Positions 31,574 to 41,046 of a stretch of DNA of 64,000 nt are shown here, one piece after another. The notes under the pieces were generated by a model. It saw only the letters and a list, made by a program, of their open reading frames with translations. It ran no database searches and was not told the DNA's origin. Location: NCBI RefSeq assembly GCF_006494365.1, contig NZ_VHIP01000011.1, forward strand, positions 118,992 to 182,991, given 5' to 3'. The stretch comes from Aestuariibacter sp. GS-14 (GTDB lineage Bacteria > Pseudomonadota > Gammaproteobacteria > Enterobacterales > Alteromonadaceae). Positions within the stretch are counted from its first letter, which is position 1; each line of letters begins with the position of its first letter. The position numbers and the translations under genes were made by a program.

Positions 31574-32172
31574 GCTTTCCACAAAAAATAGTACTGGCCA
31601 CGGGTAATGCGGGAAAAGTAAAGGAATTTGCCAGTCTGTTTGAATCTTTATCCATTGAAGTAGTGCCGCAAAGTGCGCTGAATGTTAGCAGCGTACCTGA
31701 AACCGGTACCACCTTCGTGGAAAATGCCATTATTAAAGCGCGTCACGCAGCCCGGGAAACGGGCTTGCCGGCGATTGCAGATGACTCAGGCTTAGTTGTG
31801 GATTTACTTGGCGGCGCACCGGGCATTTACTCTTCCCGTTATGCTGGCGAAGACGCATCAGACGACGACAATATCAGCAAACTGCTCGAAGCACTGGGTG
31901 ACAGCAATCAGCGTAATGCCCATTTTCAGTGCGTGCTTGTGTTTATGCGCCATGCTGATGATCCCGTTCCCTTGATCAGCGAAGGTCAATGGCAAGGCAG
32001 TATTACCCGTCAACGTCACGGTGACGGAGGATTTGGTTACGATCCGGTATTTTACGCAAACCGTTTTAAGTGCACTGCCGCTGAACTCACCAAGGCACAA
32101 AAAAACGACGTAAGCCACCGTGGTCTGGCTATGCAACAATTACTCACCAGTATGAAGCACACCTTTGCGTAA
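31570..32172 (+). CDS. rdgB: XTP/dITP pyrophosphatase RdgB
   Basis: Ham1-family housecleaning enzyme that hydrolyses ITP, dITP and XTP to keep deaminated purines out of nucleic acids. The N-terminal [52 protein letters not shown] and GFGYDPVF motifs are all present. 200 aa is normal. It is coupled to srmB (ATGA overlap) and overlaps hemW by eight bases; the rdgB-hemW pairing is usual in gammaproteobacteria. Confidence 0.97.
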   Translation: MSFPQKIVLATGNAGKVKEFASLFESLSIEVVPQSALNVSSVPETGTTFVENAIIKARHAARETGLPAIADDSGLVVDLLGGAPGIYSSRYAGEDASDDDNISKLLEALGDSNQRNAHFQCVLVFMRHADDPVPLISEGQWQGSITRQRHGDGGFGYDPVFYANRFKCTAAELTKAQKNDVSHRGLAMQQLLTSMKHTFA

Positions 32173-33304
32173 TCCGTCGTTAAGCCTGTACATCCACATA
32201 CCCTGGTGTGTTCAAAAGTGTCCATACTGTGATTTTAATTCACACGCGCAAAAAGGGGCTCTGCCTGAAAAGGAATACGTAGCGCACCTTCTTGATGACC
32301 TGGCGACCGACGCCAAGCTTACCGGCGAGCGGGAAATCACGACCATTTTTATTGGTGGTGGCACGCCCAGTTTGTTTACACCTGACAGTATTCACGCCTT
32401 ACTGGCAGGGGTAAAAACTCGCGTCCCCTTAGCGGCTAATGCCGAAATTACCATGGAAGCCAACCCAGGCACCATAGAAGCAGCGCGATTCGACGGATTT
32501 GTGCAAGCTGGAGTGAACCGATTCTCGGTGGGTGTGCAGAGTTTTCAGCCAGTGCATCTCAGCGTGCTCGGGCGTATACACGATGACGTTCAGGCGCGCT
32601 TTGCACTAGGCCAAGCAAAGCAAAGCGGTGCGCGCAGTATGAACATTGATTTAATGCACGGATTACCAGAACAGACGCTGGAAAATGCACTGCAGGATCT
32701 TGAAAGTGCGATAGCCGAGCAACCGGAGCACTTGTCGTGGTATCAGCTTACTATAGAGCCAAATACCCCATTTTACTCCCGTCCGCCGGAATTACCGGAT
32801 GACGACATACTCTGGGACATTCAGCAGGCCGGGCACGCCATGCTTAACGCTGCCGGTTTTCAACAGTACGAAATTTCGGGATACAGCAAGCCAGGTTATC
32901 AGTGTCAGCACAATCTGAACTACTGGCGATTTGGTGATTATATTGGCATTGGCTGCGGTGCTCACGGCAAGATTACCGATGCCCTCAGTGGCACCATTAC
33001 ACGTACTGTAAAAGTGAAACACCCTCGCGGCTATATGGCGATCGGCAGAGATTACCTGGATACTCAACATCAGGTAATACATCAAGACCTGGCGTTTGAA
33101 TTTTTTATGAACCGCTTTCGCCTGGTTGAGCCCTGCCCTAAAGCCGATTTTGAGGATTTTACCGGCACGACACTTTCTGCTGAACAACAACATGAACTGG
33201 ACCGGGCTGTGGCACAAGCTTTGCTGGTTGACTCAGGCACACACTGGCAGGTCACTGAGCGTGGAAGACGCTACCTGAACAGTTTACTCAGTGCATTTGT
33301 GTAG
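32165..33304 (+). CDS. hemW: Radical SAM heme chaperone HemW
   Basis: HemN-like radical SAM protein that binds heme and is thought to insert it into respiratory enzymes; not a coproporphyrinogen dehydrogenase. The [4Fe-4S] motif is Cys15-x3-Cys19-x2-Cys22 ([17 protein letters not shown]), followed by Phe24 rather than the extra Cys of true Hem[11 protein letters not shown] and the C-terminal HemN-C domain follow. The start is TTG at 32165, inside the rdgB end, matching the family N-terminus; 379 aa. Confidence 0.95.
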   Translation: MRNPSLSLYIHIPWCVQKCPYCDFNSHAQKGALPEKEYVAHLLDDLATDAKLTGEREITTIFIGGGTPSLFTPDSIHALLAGVKTRVPLAANAEITMEANPGTIEAARFDGFVQAGVNRFSVGVQSFQPVHLSVLGRIHDDVQARFALGQAKQSGARSMNIDLMHGLPEQTLENALQDLESAIAEQPEHLSWYQLTIEPNTPFYSRPPELPDDDILWDIQQAGHAMLNAAGFQQYEISGYSKPGYQCQHNLNYWRFGDYIGIGCGAHGKITDALSGTITRTVKVKHPRGYMAIGRDYLDTQHQVIHQDLAFEFFMNRFRLVEPCPKADFEDFTGTTLSAEQQHELDRAVAQALLVDSGTHWQVTERGRRYLNSLLSAFV

Positions 33305-33623
33305 CACATAGCCAAACCAGCTCAGCTGATTTCCATGAATTCAGGAAAATCGATAATAAAAAACCGGGTTGTCTGTTCATATCCGTGTCCGTATGCGGCG
33401 TTAAAAGACACACCAAGCGTATTCGCGAGTATTGCTAACTGCAAAATATAGGGGTAATCTCTTATTGTATTTTGCAAAGTATTGTCAATCTTTTTTACAC
33501 AATGCCTGTTCAACACCCATTTACAAATTGCAAAAGATTTGAAAATGAATAAGTTGCAATATTTGGCACATATTTTTCATACTGACAATATATTTCTTTT
33601 GAGAAAGGATCGAGGAGAGGTAA
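33305..33623. other. Non-coding region before the Tat protein gene
   Basis: AT-rich gap with no convincing gene. An imperfect hairpin (GATTTCC near 33328 with GGAAAATC near 33344) may mark the hemW end. Weak promoter-like hexamers (TTGCAA 33554-33559 and CATACT 33578-33583) lie before the next gene. A very strong ribosome site (AGGAGAGG, 33613-33620) precedes its ATG. Confidence 0.5.
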
Positions 33624-34304
33624 ATGGAGTCAAATAAGTCAAAACAATCACGTCGCAGTTTTATCAAAAAGGCGGCGGCCGGTGCAGCTATTACGTCGTT
33701 ACCGGTTAAGTCTGTTTGGGCGACGACCTCTTGCAGCATGTCAGGCCAGTTGTCAGGAAATCTTTCTCAAACGTCAGGTAACGTTGAACCCGTTTGTGAC
33801 GTGCCCATTTTGTCTGGCGGTCGCTCTCCCGGTTTTTGGTACAACGGTAACCAGTTAGACGTGAGTAACCCTGGTAAAGCGGTTAATGACGTATTCCCAC
33901 AGATGGGCAAAAAAGCATCCGAAGCAACGCAAAAATGCTGGGTTAGAATGATACTTACGGTTCGAAACAATAATCAGTTAGGTATTAACTCTACGCTGGC
34001 CAATATGATCGGCGTAAGCACTTCAATTACCCTTACACAGGCGTTCATGTACAGTGGAACACATAAAGATGTGTTGAGACACGGTGCAGCTGTGTACTTG
34101 AATACTTACTTCGAACTGTATAATGGTGTTGCAACTAGTTTTAGTGAAGCACAGTCACGTATGGCGGCAGAGGAAGTCGCTAATATGGTGATGAACAAAC
34201 TCTATCTTGAAGGTAGTTGGGCAACAGACAGTAACCTTGGCTATAACGACGGTTACTCGAAAGCGTCTTCTTCGAGTTTCTTATTCTCAAACATGTCTTG
34301 CTAA
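33624..34304 (+). CDS. Tat-exported protein of unknown function, HPr-rel-A locus
   Basis: 226 aa with a twin-arginine signal: SRRSFIKK at residues 9-16, an alanine-rich hydrophobic stretch, and a possible cleavage site after SVWA (about residue 33). The mature part has four cysteines (37, 58, 105 and the last residue, 226), a GGRSPGFWYNGN segment and a helical C-terminal half. No enzyme motif is recognised. Tat export implies folding or cofactor loading in the cytoplasm. Its strong ribosome site implies good expression. Position directly upstream of the PqqD-like, kinase and nucleotidyltransferase genes suggests it is their product or substrate; that is inference. Confidence 0.8.
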   Translation: MESNKSKQSRRSFIKKAAAGAAITSLPVKSVWATTSCSMSGQLSGNLSQTSGNVEPVCDVPILSGGRSPGFWYNGNQLDVSNPGKAVNDVFPQMGKKASEATQKCWVRMILTVRNNNQLGINSTLANMIGVSTSITLTQAFMYSGTHKDVLRHGAAVYLNTYFELYNGVATSFSEAQSRMAAEEVANMVMNKLYLEGSWATDSNLGYNDGYSKASSSSFLFSNMSC

Positions 34305-34314
34305 TCAAGCGGGT

Positions 34315-34557
34315 TTGAAAAAGTGGACGTTTGCCGCATCTGTTGAGATGCGGCCATTTCTCGATAATTCTGGTATTGTGTTGTTTGATCATTTCGCCAG
34401 TCAGACACATCTCCTTCGTTTCGTCCCAGACTTACAGTCTACCCCCGATTTTTCAGCCCCCTTTACATCCGACGACATCAATACGTGTTTTGGTTCTGAA
34501 AATGGCACGCTTAATATACTAGTCGGTCGAAACCTGGTTGTGCCGCTTGAACATTAA
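34315..34557 (+). CDS. PqqD-like peptide chaperone of the HPr-rel-A type
   Basis: About 80 aa, resembling the small PqqD-family proteins that accompany HprK-related kinase A: an N-terminal KKWTFAAS, then IVLFDHFASQTHLLRF (the vvyd-xxSxxTHxL pattern), then a helix and a short acidic stretch. PqqD relatives bind leader peptides of ribosomally made, modified peptides. The start is uncertain: TTG at 34315 (ten bases after the Tat-protein stop) fits the family N-terminus, while the frame is open further upstream inside the previous gene. It overlaps the kinase gene by 20 bases. Confidence 0.7.
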   Translation: MKKWTFAASVEMRPFLDNSGIVLFDHFASQTHLLRFVPDLQSTPDFSAPFTSDDINTCFGSENGTLNILVGRNLVVPLEH

Positions 34558-35401
34558 TTACTTAAATATAGGCCTGTTACAAGCTGATTGCATTGCCCTG
34601 CCTGATGCAGCAATGCAAAGTGCCAGTCTTATCTACGGCGACGCGCCCCGGCAGGATATTTCCAGTTTCTGTGTGGCGGTAAAACCAGCCTCACTGTTAC
34701 GTCGTTTGATTAAGCCTATTGTGCAATTTGAGTGTAATTTTAACGTGCCATTCAAGCCGTTGCCGCAAAGCCAAAGTTATGCGTTGTTGGAATGGGGGCT
34801 AAACTGGTGTCTGGCAACGGGCCACTTTAATCATTTGCTTCTGCATGCCGCAGTGTTGGTAAAAGATGGGCAGGCTATTTTATTTCCTGCGATGCCAGGA
34901 TCAGGTAAAAGTACCTTAACCGCTTGGCTGGGCATACATGGCTGGAAAGTGTATTCCGACGAAATGGCGGTGATTGATTTGGTTACTGGTACCGTTCAAC
35001 CACTTTATCGCCCTATTTGTTTAAAGAATCAGTCAATTGATTTGGTAAAGCAGTGGTCGCCAAACGCCATACTCACTCCTACTTGTCACGATACCGCTAA
35101 AGGGAGTGTGGCTCATCTTAAAGCGCATCATTGGCAAGAGTATGCAACATTTCAGCCCGCGCGCATTGTAGGTGTGGTATTCCCCAAGTATGACGCTTCC
35201 GCCACAGAGCCAAAACTATTCACCGTAGACAAACTACAAACCTATGAAAGCCTCTATAGCAATGCATTCAATTACCATGTTTTAGGACAACAGTCGTTTG
35301 AGATCCTGCTTAACGTGGTCAATCACATCCAGGGCTTTGAAGTACATTATGCCTCGCTTGATTTCATGAGTGACTTTTTACAGGATGAATTGTTGTCGTG
35401 A
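34538..35401 (+). CDS. HprK-related kinase A
   Basis: 287-aa P-loop protein related to HPr kinase/phosphorylase. Walker A is PAMPGSGKST (about residues 117-126), followed by SDE at 140-142. The pre-P-loop region has the features of this subfamily: LRRLIKPIVQFECN, PFKPLPQSQSYALLEWGLNWC, and LLHAAVLV. Translation likely begins at TTG 34538, inside the PqqD-like gene, with a second TTG at 34547. The kinase substrate is unknown. No PTS genes occur nearby, so a role in sugar catabolite control is unlikely. It overlaps the next gene by four bases (GTGA). Confidence 0.85.
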   Translation: MCRLNINYLNIGLLQADCIALPDAAMQSASLIYGDAPRQDISSFCVAVKPASLLRRLIKPIVQFECNFNVPFKPLPQSQSYALLEWGLNWCLATGHFNHLLLHAAVLVKDGQAILFPAMPGSGKSTLTAWLGIHGWKVYSDEMAVIDLVTGTVQPLYRPICLKNQSIDLVKQWSPNAILTPTCHDTAKGSVAHLKAHHWQEYATFQPARIVGVVFPKYDASATEPKLFTVDKLQTYESLYSNAFNYHVLGQQSFEILLNVVNHIQGFEVHYASLDFMSDFLQDELLS

Positions 35402-36486
35402 AGCAGCTGCAATGTACTGATTTTATTTCGATTATCGCTAATCCTAAACTTGCTTATTCGCTTGCATCTGAGGATTGGCAAAGTGTGTTGTGGATTTTAG
35501 AAACCGCTCGTCTGGATGCCTGGTTGGCCGCGCAGTTGCAACCATTAGACGTAATAGGTAGCCTGCCGGATACTGTGAAAATCAGGTTATCCAGTGCTAT
35601 TACTTACGCTAAAAGACAACAACAGCAAGTGACTTACGAATGCGTAACACTGACAAGGCTATTGGCAGAAAAGCATATTGAACCCTTGTTCCTGAAAGGA
35701 GCCGCCTATGTTATCAGCCCTGTCTTTCAGAGTGCCGGTAGAATTTGTTCAGACATCGACGCATTGGTCAAACGCGAAGAATTGGAAATAGCAGAACGTC
35801 ATCTGAAGATGAACCTTTGGCTTTCTAAAGAGGTAGATGACTATGACGACAAGTACTACCGCGAATATGCTCACGAAATTCCGCCCATGATGCAAGCTGA
35901 ACGGGGCACGATACTGGATTTACACCATAATCTGTTTTTACCAGTGAGTGGCCGCGCTCCCGACATTGCGCAGTTCTGGGGCACGCGAATTCAAACAGAA
36001 AACGGATTATCCACACTATCACCTGCCGCCGCGCTGGTTCACAGTATGATTCACCTGTTAATGAACGAAGAAGTCACCTTTGGCTTGCGCGATTGTTTGG
36101 ATATGCAGTCTATAATCGATACTCACAATAGTGAATCTTTCTGGCAAGACGTTCACCAATTAGTCGCAGACAATGGTTTTCACCAGGAATTTCAATTGCT
36201 CATGTCTCTTCTCTGCTGCTTGTTTAACCGTGATACAGTTAAACAGCAAATCAACCTTGAGCATTTCAACAATAGCCTTAAAAATCGTTTCTGGCTTTGG
36301 TGTTATTGCAAAGCTGTGTTGCCAGATCATCCTTTGCTACACAACCCGTTCGCTGGCATCGCAAGAGCTGCGGTATATTGCAGGGGGCACAGTCAAAAAA
36401 TGCCTCTGGTAACCTTACTGAAACACAGTACGGTAAAAATGTACAAAGCAATGCGAAAAGCGCTGGTAGGCGAGCCGGATGAATAA
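35398..36486 (+). CDS. Nucleotidyltransferase-family protein of the HPr-rel-A locus
   Basis: 362 aa, GTG start coupled to the kinase stop. It resembles the uncharacterised nucleotidyltransferase family PF14907. The core motif is PLFLKGAAYV (about residues 96-105), followed by SAGRICSDIDALV with Asp119-x-Asp121 as the probable metal ligands. The remainder is helical with several His residues (LDLHHNLFLPVSGR, ALVHSMIHLL). The molecule it modifies is not evident. It occurs with HprK-related kinases in other genomes, supporting a shared pathway. Confidence 0.82.
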   Translation: MKQLQCTDFISIIANPKLAYSLASEDWQSVLWILETARLDAWLAAQLQPLDVIGSLPDTVKIRLSSAITYAKRQQQQVTYECVTLTRLLAEKHIEPLFLKGAAYVISPVFQSAGRICSDIDALVKREELEIAERHLKMNLWLSKEVDDYDDKYYREYAHEIPPMMQAERGTILDLHHNLFLPVSGRAPDIAQFWGTRIQTENGLSTLSPAAALVHSMIHLLMNEEVTFGLRDCLDMQSIIDTHNSESFWQDVHQLVADNGFHQEFQLLMSLLCCLFNRDTVKQQINLEHFNNSLKNRFWLWCYCKAVLPDHPLLHNPFAGIARAAVYCRGHSQKMPLVTLLKHSTVKMYKAMRKALVGEPDE

Positions 36487-36545
36487 ACCCGATAGGTTTA
36501 ATTTCATATGTGTGACAGGCGTACTGCACTCAAAAAGGAAGCAGG

Positions 36546-37367
36546 ATGATTAACGAAGTACAACTACATCAATTAGCCGACATCTGTCGTCTGGCGTCCG
36601 ATGTCGAAATTTTACCCCGCTTCCGGCATCTCGGCGAAGAGCAGGTCGAACAAAAGCAAAATCACAACGACCTGGTTACCATTGCCGATAAAGCCGCAGA
36701 AACCTTTATCATGGCAAAACTACGAGCCATGTTTCCGGATGCTCTGTTAATTGGCGAAGAAAGTGTGTACGCAGATGACTCTGCGTTGGCGTTGTTCAAC
36801 GAAGCTGAACTCAGTTTTGTGTTGGATCCCATTGATGGTACCTGGCACTATGCCAATGGTTCTGTGAATTTTGGCGTGATGTTAGGCATTGCGCACTTTG
36901 GTGAAATGATTGGTGGGATTATTTTTGAGCCTGTCACTGGCGACTATCTTTGGGCCATTAAAGGCAAAGGCGCCTTTGATCGAATAAAAGGCGTAGACCA
37001 TCCGTTACGCGTTGGCCGTCATGCCGACCTTGCGCTTTCAGACACAATAGGATGCTACTCTTTTGGTGTAACCAAGGGAACTGAGCGCGATAAAGCCGTT
37101 AAAGCGGTGATGCAAATGGGAAGAATAATGGATTACCGCTGTGCCGCTGCAGAATACAGATTGCTGGTTACCGGCGCTATCTCATATACCATCTTCCAAA
37201 ATACGCTAAATTTATGGGATCACGGAGCCGGGCAGTTAATTGCAACCGAAGCGGGCGCATGTTCCAAAATGTTGAATGGCCAACCCTATGAAGCGCAAAT
37301 TAACGGCAAGCTGATTGTGGCCGAAAGCGATGCTCGTTGGGAAGAACTTGCAGCCCTGTTCCGCTAA
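36546..37367 (+). CDS. Inositol monophosphatase family protein
   Basis: 273-aa Mg2+-dependent phosphatase of the IMPase/CysQ superfamily. The metal-binding motifs are GEES (residues 70-73), DPIDGTWHYANG (Asp94, Asp97) and LWDHGAG in the C-terminal half. The substrate could be an inositol phosphate, 3'-phosphoadenosine-5'-phosphate or another small phosphate ester; motifs do not decide. It starts 59 bases after the nucleotidyltransferase with a ribosome site GGAAGCAGG, so it probably belongs to the same transcript as the kinase cluster. Confidence 0.88.
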   Translation: MINEVQLHQLADICRLASDVEILPRFRHLGEEQVEQKQNHNDLVTIADKAAETFIMAKLRAMFPDALLIGEESVYADDSALALFNEAELSFVLDPIDGTWHYANGSVNFGVMLGIAHFGEMIGGIIFEPVTGDYLWAIKGKGAFDRIKGVDHPLRVGRHADLALSDTIGCYSFGVTKGTERDKAVKAVMQMGRIMDYRCAAAEYRLLVTGAISYTIFQNTLNLWDHGAGQLIATEAGACSKMLNGQPYEAQINGKLIVAESDARWEELAALFR

Positions 37368-37449
37368 TAGCAATTACCTTTGTAATTATTTAAGATACCG
37401 GTTATTAGCTGTAGCACACGCGCTTTGCATATCAGGGATCAATAGCTAA

Positions 37450-38208
37450 ATGGGACTTTTGAAAAGGATTAACCTGGCTTTCAGTCGGCGCGTTCACTGG
37501 CGTTTACCCACAGCACTCACCGAGCCGTTATTTCCTGAATACGAACAACTGATCTGGCAATACAGTAACCAACTGGAGGCCGGAATAATACTGGACGTGG
37601 GGGCGGGATATCTACTCCCCGATTCACTAAAGAACCTGCGAAAGGCAGAAGTAAAGCTTATTGGTATGGATATTCTGCCATCGTCGCTGAATAAGAATAC
37701 CGACCTTGATGCAGCCATCGTCGCTGATGCCTGCAAACGCTGGCCATTTGATGATAATTCAATTGATCTGGTGATCAGTCGTTCTGTAATGGAACACCTT
37801 TACGACAATAAAGCCTTCACAAATGAGATGCATAGATGCCTCAAACCCGGAGGAAAATGTGTACATGTGCTGCCCGGTAAAAACGCCCCATTTTCTTTGC
37901 TTAACCGCTTGCTCCCAAACAAGGTAACTACAAAGCTGGTGGAATGGGCATTCCCGGAAAGAAAAGGTGAGCTGGGCTTTGTTGCCTATTACCATTATTG
38001 CTCCTACCCCTCATTAAAACGCTTACTGGAAACACAAGGCTTCAACATTGAGTACAAGCGGCTTCGGTATTACCAGTCAGCCTATTACGTTGCGGTATTT
38101 CCGGTGTATTTAGTATCTGCTATTTATGACTGGGTAATGTGGAAGTGTGGAGCCAGAAGACTGGCATCGCAAATTCTGATTGTTGCCAACAAGCCAGATA
38201 TAAAATAA
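37450..38208 (+). CDS. Class I SAM-dependent methyltransferase
   Basis: 252 aa with a Rossmann-fold methyltransferase core: motif I ILDVGAGYLLPDS (about residues 47-59), an acidic motif II (IGMDILPSS), DLVISRSVMEHLYD as motif IV, and LKPGGKCVHVLPG after it. The C-terminal about 80 residues include a hydrophobic amphipathic stretch (AYYVAVFPVYLVSAIYDWVMW) that may touch the membrane, as in methyltransferases acting on lipids or glycans. The substrate is unknown. It lies 82 bases after the IMPase gene and may be the last gene of the cluster. Confidence 0.85.
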   Translation: MGLLKRINLAFSRRVHWRLPTALTEPLFPEYEQLIWQYSNQLEAGIILDVGAGYLLPDSLKNLRKAEVKLIGMDILPSSLNKNTDLDAAIVADACKRWPFDDNSIDLVISRSVMEHLYDNKAFTNEMHRCLKPGGKCVHVLPGKNAPFSLLNRLLPNKVTTKLVEWAFPERKGELGFVAYYHYCSYPSLKRLLETQGFNIEYKRLRYYQSAYYVAVFPVYLVSAIYDWVMWKCGARRLASQILIVANKPDIK

Positions 38209-38341
38209 TTCGCGTCCTTGTTCCAGTTACTCTGGCATTTCACTTTCCCCTTTTGCATCCATACACTACATTTATTGCTAGTAATGTTAATACCACTGGC
38301 ACATGGATGATTAGCCATAGGAAGTATCAGCCGGAGTTTCT

Positions 38342-40261
38342 ATGTCAATTCAACGAAAGTTTTTAGCTGCAATATCAACTGTAATCGCTGTCTTTGCTCT
38401 GGTCATTGCCGGGATCACAGTGATTACCACCACGTCGTCAGTAGACGAACAAGTCTCTACACAAAAGCAACAAACGGCAGACCGCCTGCTGAATATATTG
38501 ACGGTTACCGACAGCCTGATGCATGAGCGGGTGAAAAGCAGCATGACGCTGTTAAAACAACGTGGTCTTGAGATTGGGACACCGTCGCAGGGCGATTTTG
38601 TGATGGTAAAAGAAACCTCAGCTCAACAATTACTATTGGGTAATACCCCCCAGGCAAATAACTTTGCTTTAGTTGACGACCTGACCGCAGTCATGGGCGG
38701 TACCGCTACCTTGTTTAGCAAAACCGGCGAAGATTTCATTCGGGTTAGCACCAATGTAATAAAAGACGGTCAGCGCGCTATTGGTACAAAGCTGGCGCCG
38801 CAAGGCAAAGCCATGGCAAACATACGCAAGGGCATCGCCTACTACGGTGCCGTAGATATTCTGGGCAGCCCGTACCTTACCGGATATGAACCGATGACCA
38901 ATTCGTCCGGACAGGTGATAGGTATTTGGTATGTGGGTTATTCGGCTGATTTGAACGTACTCGAACAAGCAATTAGCCAGAGCCGGTTACTGGAAGAAGG
39001 TTTTGTTGCTCTGCGTGACGGTAAAGGCACTATTCGAATGCATTCAAGTCATGTATCTGATGCCGATGTAGAACGTGCCCTCTCCGACAAAGACGTCTGG
39101 TCTGTAACGGTTATCCCCTTCGAGAAATGGGGTTACGACCTGGTTCTTGTTGCGTCTCAAAGTGAAAAATCTTCTATGGTGAGCACTGCCGTATTTGGCG
39201 TTCTGGTAAAAATTATTCTGGCCAGCGCAGCCGTTCTCGGCACCATATTTGTGCTCATTAACCACATTATAGGCAAGCCGCTCAATGAATTTATCAACGT
39301 TGTTAATGATCTCGCCTCTGGCGAAGGTAATCTGACTTTCCGGTTTAATTCAGCCCGAAGTGATGAGTTTGGCCAGATGTCGCGGGCCTTCAATAAATTG
39401 CTGGAGCAATTACAAGACACACTCAAGTCAGTGGCGTCTGCTACCGATGCAATGTTAAACCAGTCTCAACAGCTTAAAGATACCGCGCAGCGTTCCAGTA
39501 ACAGCGTGTCGGCACTGTCGAAGGAATCTCAGGCCATTGATAGCGCCATAACCAGACTCCAACAAAATGCTGCCGCAGTGTGCGATAACATTGGACGCGC
39601 CACAGAAGCAGCCTCTGCTGCCGATAAAGACACACGCACGAGTGTGAGTGTACTAACCGCTACCATTAAGGATATCGAAACCCAGGCTCAGGACGTAGAT
39701 GCATCCGTTCAGGTGATCAGTGAACTGGCGAAAGCCAGTGAAGAAATCAGCGGTGTAATGGATGTAATACGTAACATTGCAGAACAAACTAATCTGTTGG
39801 CACTGAATGCTGCTATTGAAGCTGCTCGTGCCGGTGAACAAGGGCGTGGATTCGCGGTAGTGGCCGATGAAGTGCGTTCTCTTGCCAGTCGTACACAAAC
39901 GTCAACCGAAGAAATACGCTTAATGATTGAAAAACTGCAACAAGGGAGTCGTGAAGCATCGCAAAAAATGCAGAATAATAAGGAAAACGCCTATGCAACC
40001 GTGTCGGTAACGCAAAATGCCGGCACATCCCTGCAAAAATCACTAGGGGCCGTCGCCACCATAACCACACTGAATAAAGAGACGTCGGATATGGCTAGCC
40101 ATCAAAATGATATTGCCAGAGAAGTCAATAAACGCCTTTCAGGTATTCAAAGCGTTGGACAGGAAAATCTGACCTATGCAGCTTCTGTGTCTGAAAACTG
40201 TTCGAAGTTGGTACAACAAATTCAACAAATGCAACAGCAGCTAAAACGTTACCGCTTCTGA
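38342..40261 (+). CDS. Methyl-accepting chemotaxis protein with periplasmic Cache domain
   Basis: 639-aa chemoreceptor. First membrane helix about residues 9-30, then a periplasmic region of about 240 residues of Cache type ([47 protein letters not shown]). A second helix at about 280-305 leads into a HAMP region, then the signalling domain with the hairpin tip [38 protein letters not shown]. The ligand is unknown. No CheB/CheR-binding pentapeptide is seen at the C-terminus (LKRYRF). GGAG precedes the ATG. A 13-bp hairpin separates it from the convergent CheW-like gene. Confidence 0.94.
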   Translation: MSIQRKFLAAISTVIAVFALVIAGITVITTTSSVDEQVSTQKQQTADRLLNILTVTDSLMHERVKSSMTLLKQRGLEIGTPSQGDFVMVKETSAQQLLLGNTPQANNFALVDDLTAVMGGTATLFSKTGEDFIRVSTNVIKDGQRAIGTKLAPQGKAMANIRKGIAYYGAVDILGSPYLTGYEPMTNSSGQVIGIWYVGYSADLNVLEQAISQSRLLEEGFVALRDGKGTIRMHSSHVSDADVERALSDKDVWSVTVIPFEKWGYDLVLVASQSEKSSMVSTAVFGVLVKIILASAAVLGTIFVLINHIIGKPLNEFINVVNDLASGEGNLTFRFNSARSDEFGQMSRAFNKLLEQLQDTLKSVASATDAMLNQSQQLKDTAQRSSNSVSALSKESQAIDSAITRLQQNAAAVCDNIGRATEAASAADKDTRTSVSVLTATIKDIETQAQDVDASVQVISELAKASEEISGVMDVIRNIAEQTNLLALNAAIEAARAGEQGRGFAVVADEVRSLASRTQTSTEEIRLMIEKLQQGSREASQKMQNNKENAYATVSVTQNAGTSLQKSLGAVATITTLNKETSDMASHQNDIAREVNKRLSGIQSVGQENLTYAASVSENCSKLVQQIQQMQQQLKRYRF

Positions 40262-40267
40262 TGTAAA

Positions 40268-40297
40268 AAGGACAAACGCTGTTGAGCGTTTGTCCTT
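40268..40297. terminator. Bidirectional hairpin between the chemoreceptor and CheW-like genes
   Basis: A perfect 13-bp stem (40268-40280 with 40285-40297) with a GTTG loop. It is followed by a loose T-rich stretch on the plus strand and by TTTTTAC on the minus strand, so it may stop transcription from both sides. Confidence 0.7.
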
Positions 40298-40326
40298 CTG
40301 CTTTCTGTTAATACCAAATCGTTATC

Positions 40327-41046
40327 TCAGGGCAAATACACTAAACCCTGCAAGCGATAAGCAAGCATCCCGTCAATGTCCAAAATACTGATCTCATGAC
40401 GCTGTGGACCAAAGTAACACACACCAGATGTTTGATATAAGTCTGCTGCAGTTGAAGGCAACGCAGGTGCAATACTACAGGTATCCAGCGGAAAAATACT
40501 CATTACAGATGATACAACTAAACCCACTAACGGATAACGCTCGTTTCCATCCACAATAATTATTCTTGATGGCTCAGCCGTAGATTGTTCCGTATGGTGA
40601 CTTCTGCCTGTTAAATCAATAACCGGTACTCGCTCATCCTGCCAACAAACATAACCCACAATGTCAGTCTGCTTTTTGTATTCCTGAGCTACTAGCGCGG
40701 AGAGTCGCTCTACAGACTTTACACGTGAACTATCAAGTGCGATGGCGTGCTCGTTTAATGATACACACATATACTCTGTCCAATGATGTTCACACGGCAA
40801 TTCCGCCTTGCCAGGTGTCGTTAAAAACGAAGACAAACTATCAGGTGAGTCGTAAGCAAGACTCATCCAACTTTCTTTCGTATCAGCTCTCTCGGGATTG
40901 ACTAGTTGATCGTCTGATTCGACGTTTTCGAGTTCAAAAGCTAACGCTTCCTGCTTAAGCAATGCGTTTATAACAAACGTCGAATCCCCTTTTTTGAGCA
41001 AATGACGATAGGTAACCTGAAGGATAGTAGGAGTACACTGCAACAT
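40327..41046 (-). CDS. CheW-domain protein
   Basis: 239 aa. The C-terminal about 150 residues form a CheW-like SH3-type domain: YMCVSLNEHAIALDSSRVKSVERLSAL, GYVCWQDERVPVIDL, RIIIVDGNERYPLVGLVVSSVMSIFPL and HEISILDIDGML. CheW couples chemoreceptors to CheA. The N-terminal about 90 residues have no recognised motif. Convergent to a chemoreceptor, with which it may act. At 239 aa it is longer than plain CheW (about 165), so it may be a dedicated accessory scaffold. Confidence 0.83.
   Translation of the reverse strand: MLQCTPTILQVTYRHLLKKGDSTFVINALLKQEALAFELENVESDDQLVNPERADTKESWMSLAYDSPDSLSSFLTTPGKAELPCEHHWTEYMCVSLNEHAIALDSSRVKSVERLSALVAQEYKKQTDIVGYVCWQDERVPVIDLTGRSHHTEQSTAEPSRIIIVDGNERYPLVGLVVSSVMSIFPLDTCSIAPALPSTAADLYQTSGVCYFGPQRHEISILDIDGMLAYRLQGLVYLP

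Noticed and set aside
33322-33516. Minus-strand open frame of 64 codons between hemW and the Tat protein gene
   Set aside because: It would need a GTG start without a ribosome site, matches no family I know, and lies in AT-rich intergenic DNA. It could be a remnant, but nothing supports translation.
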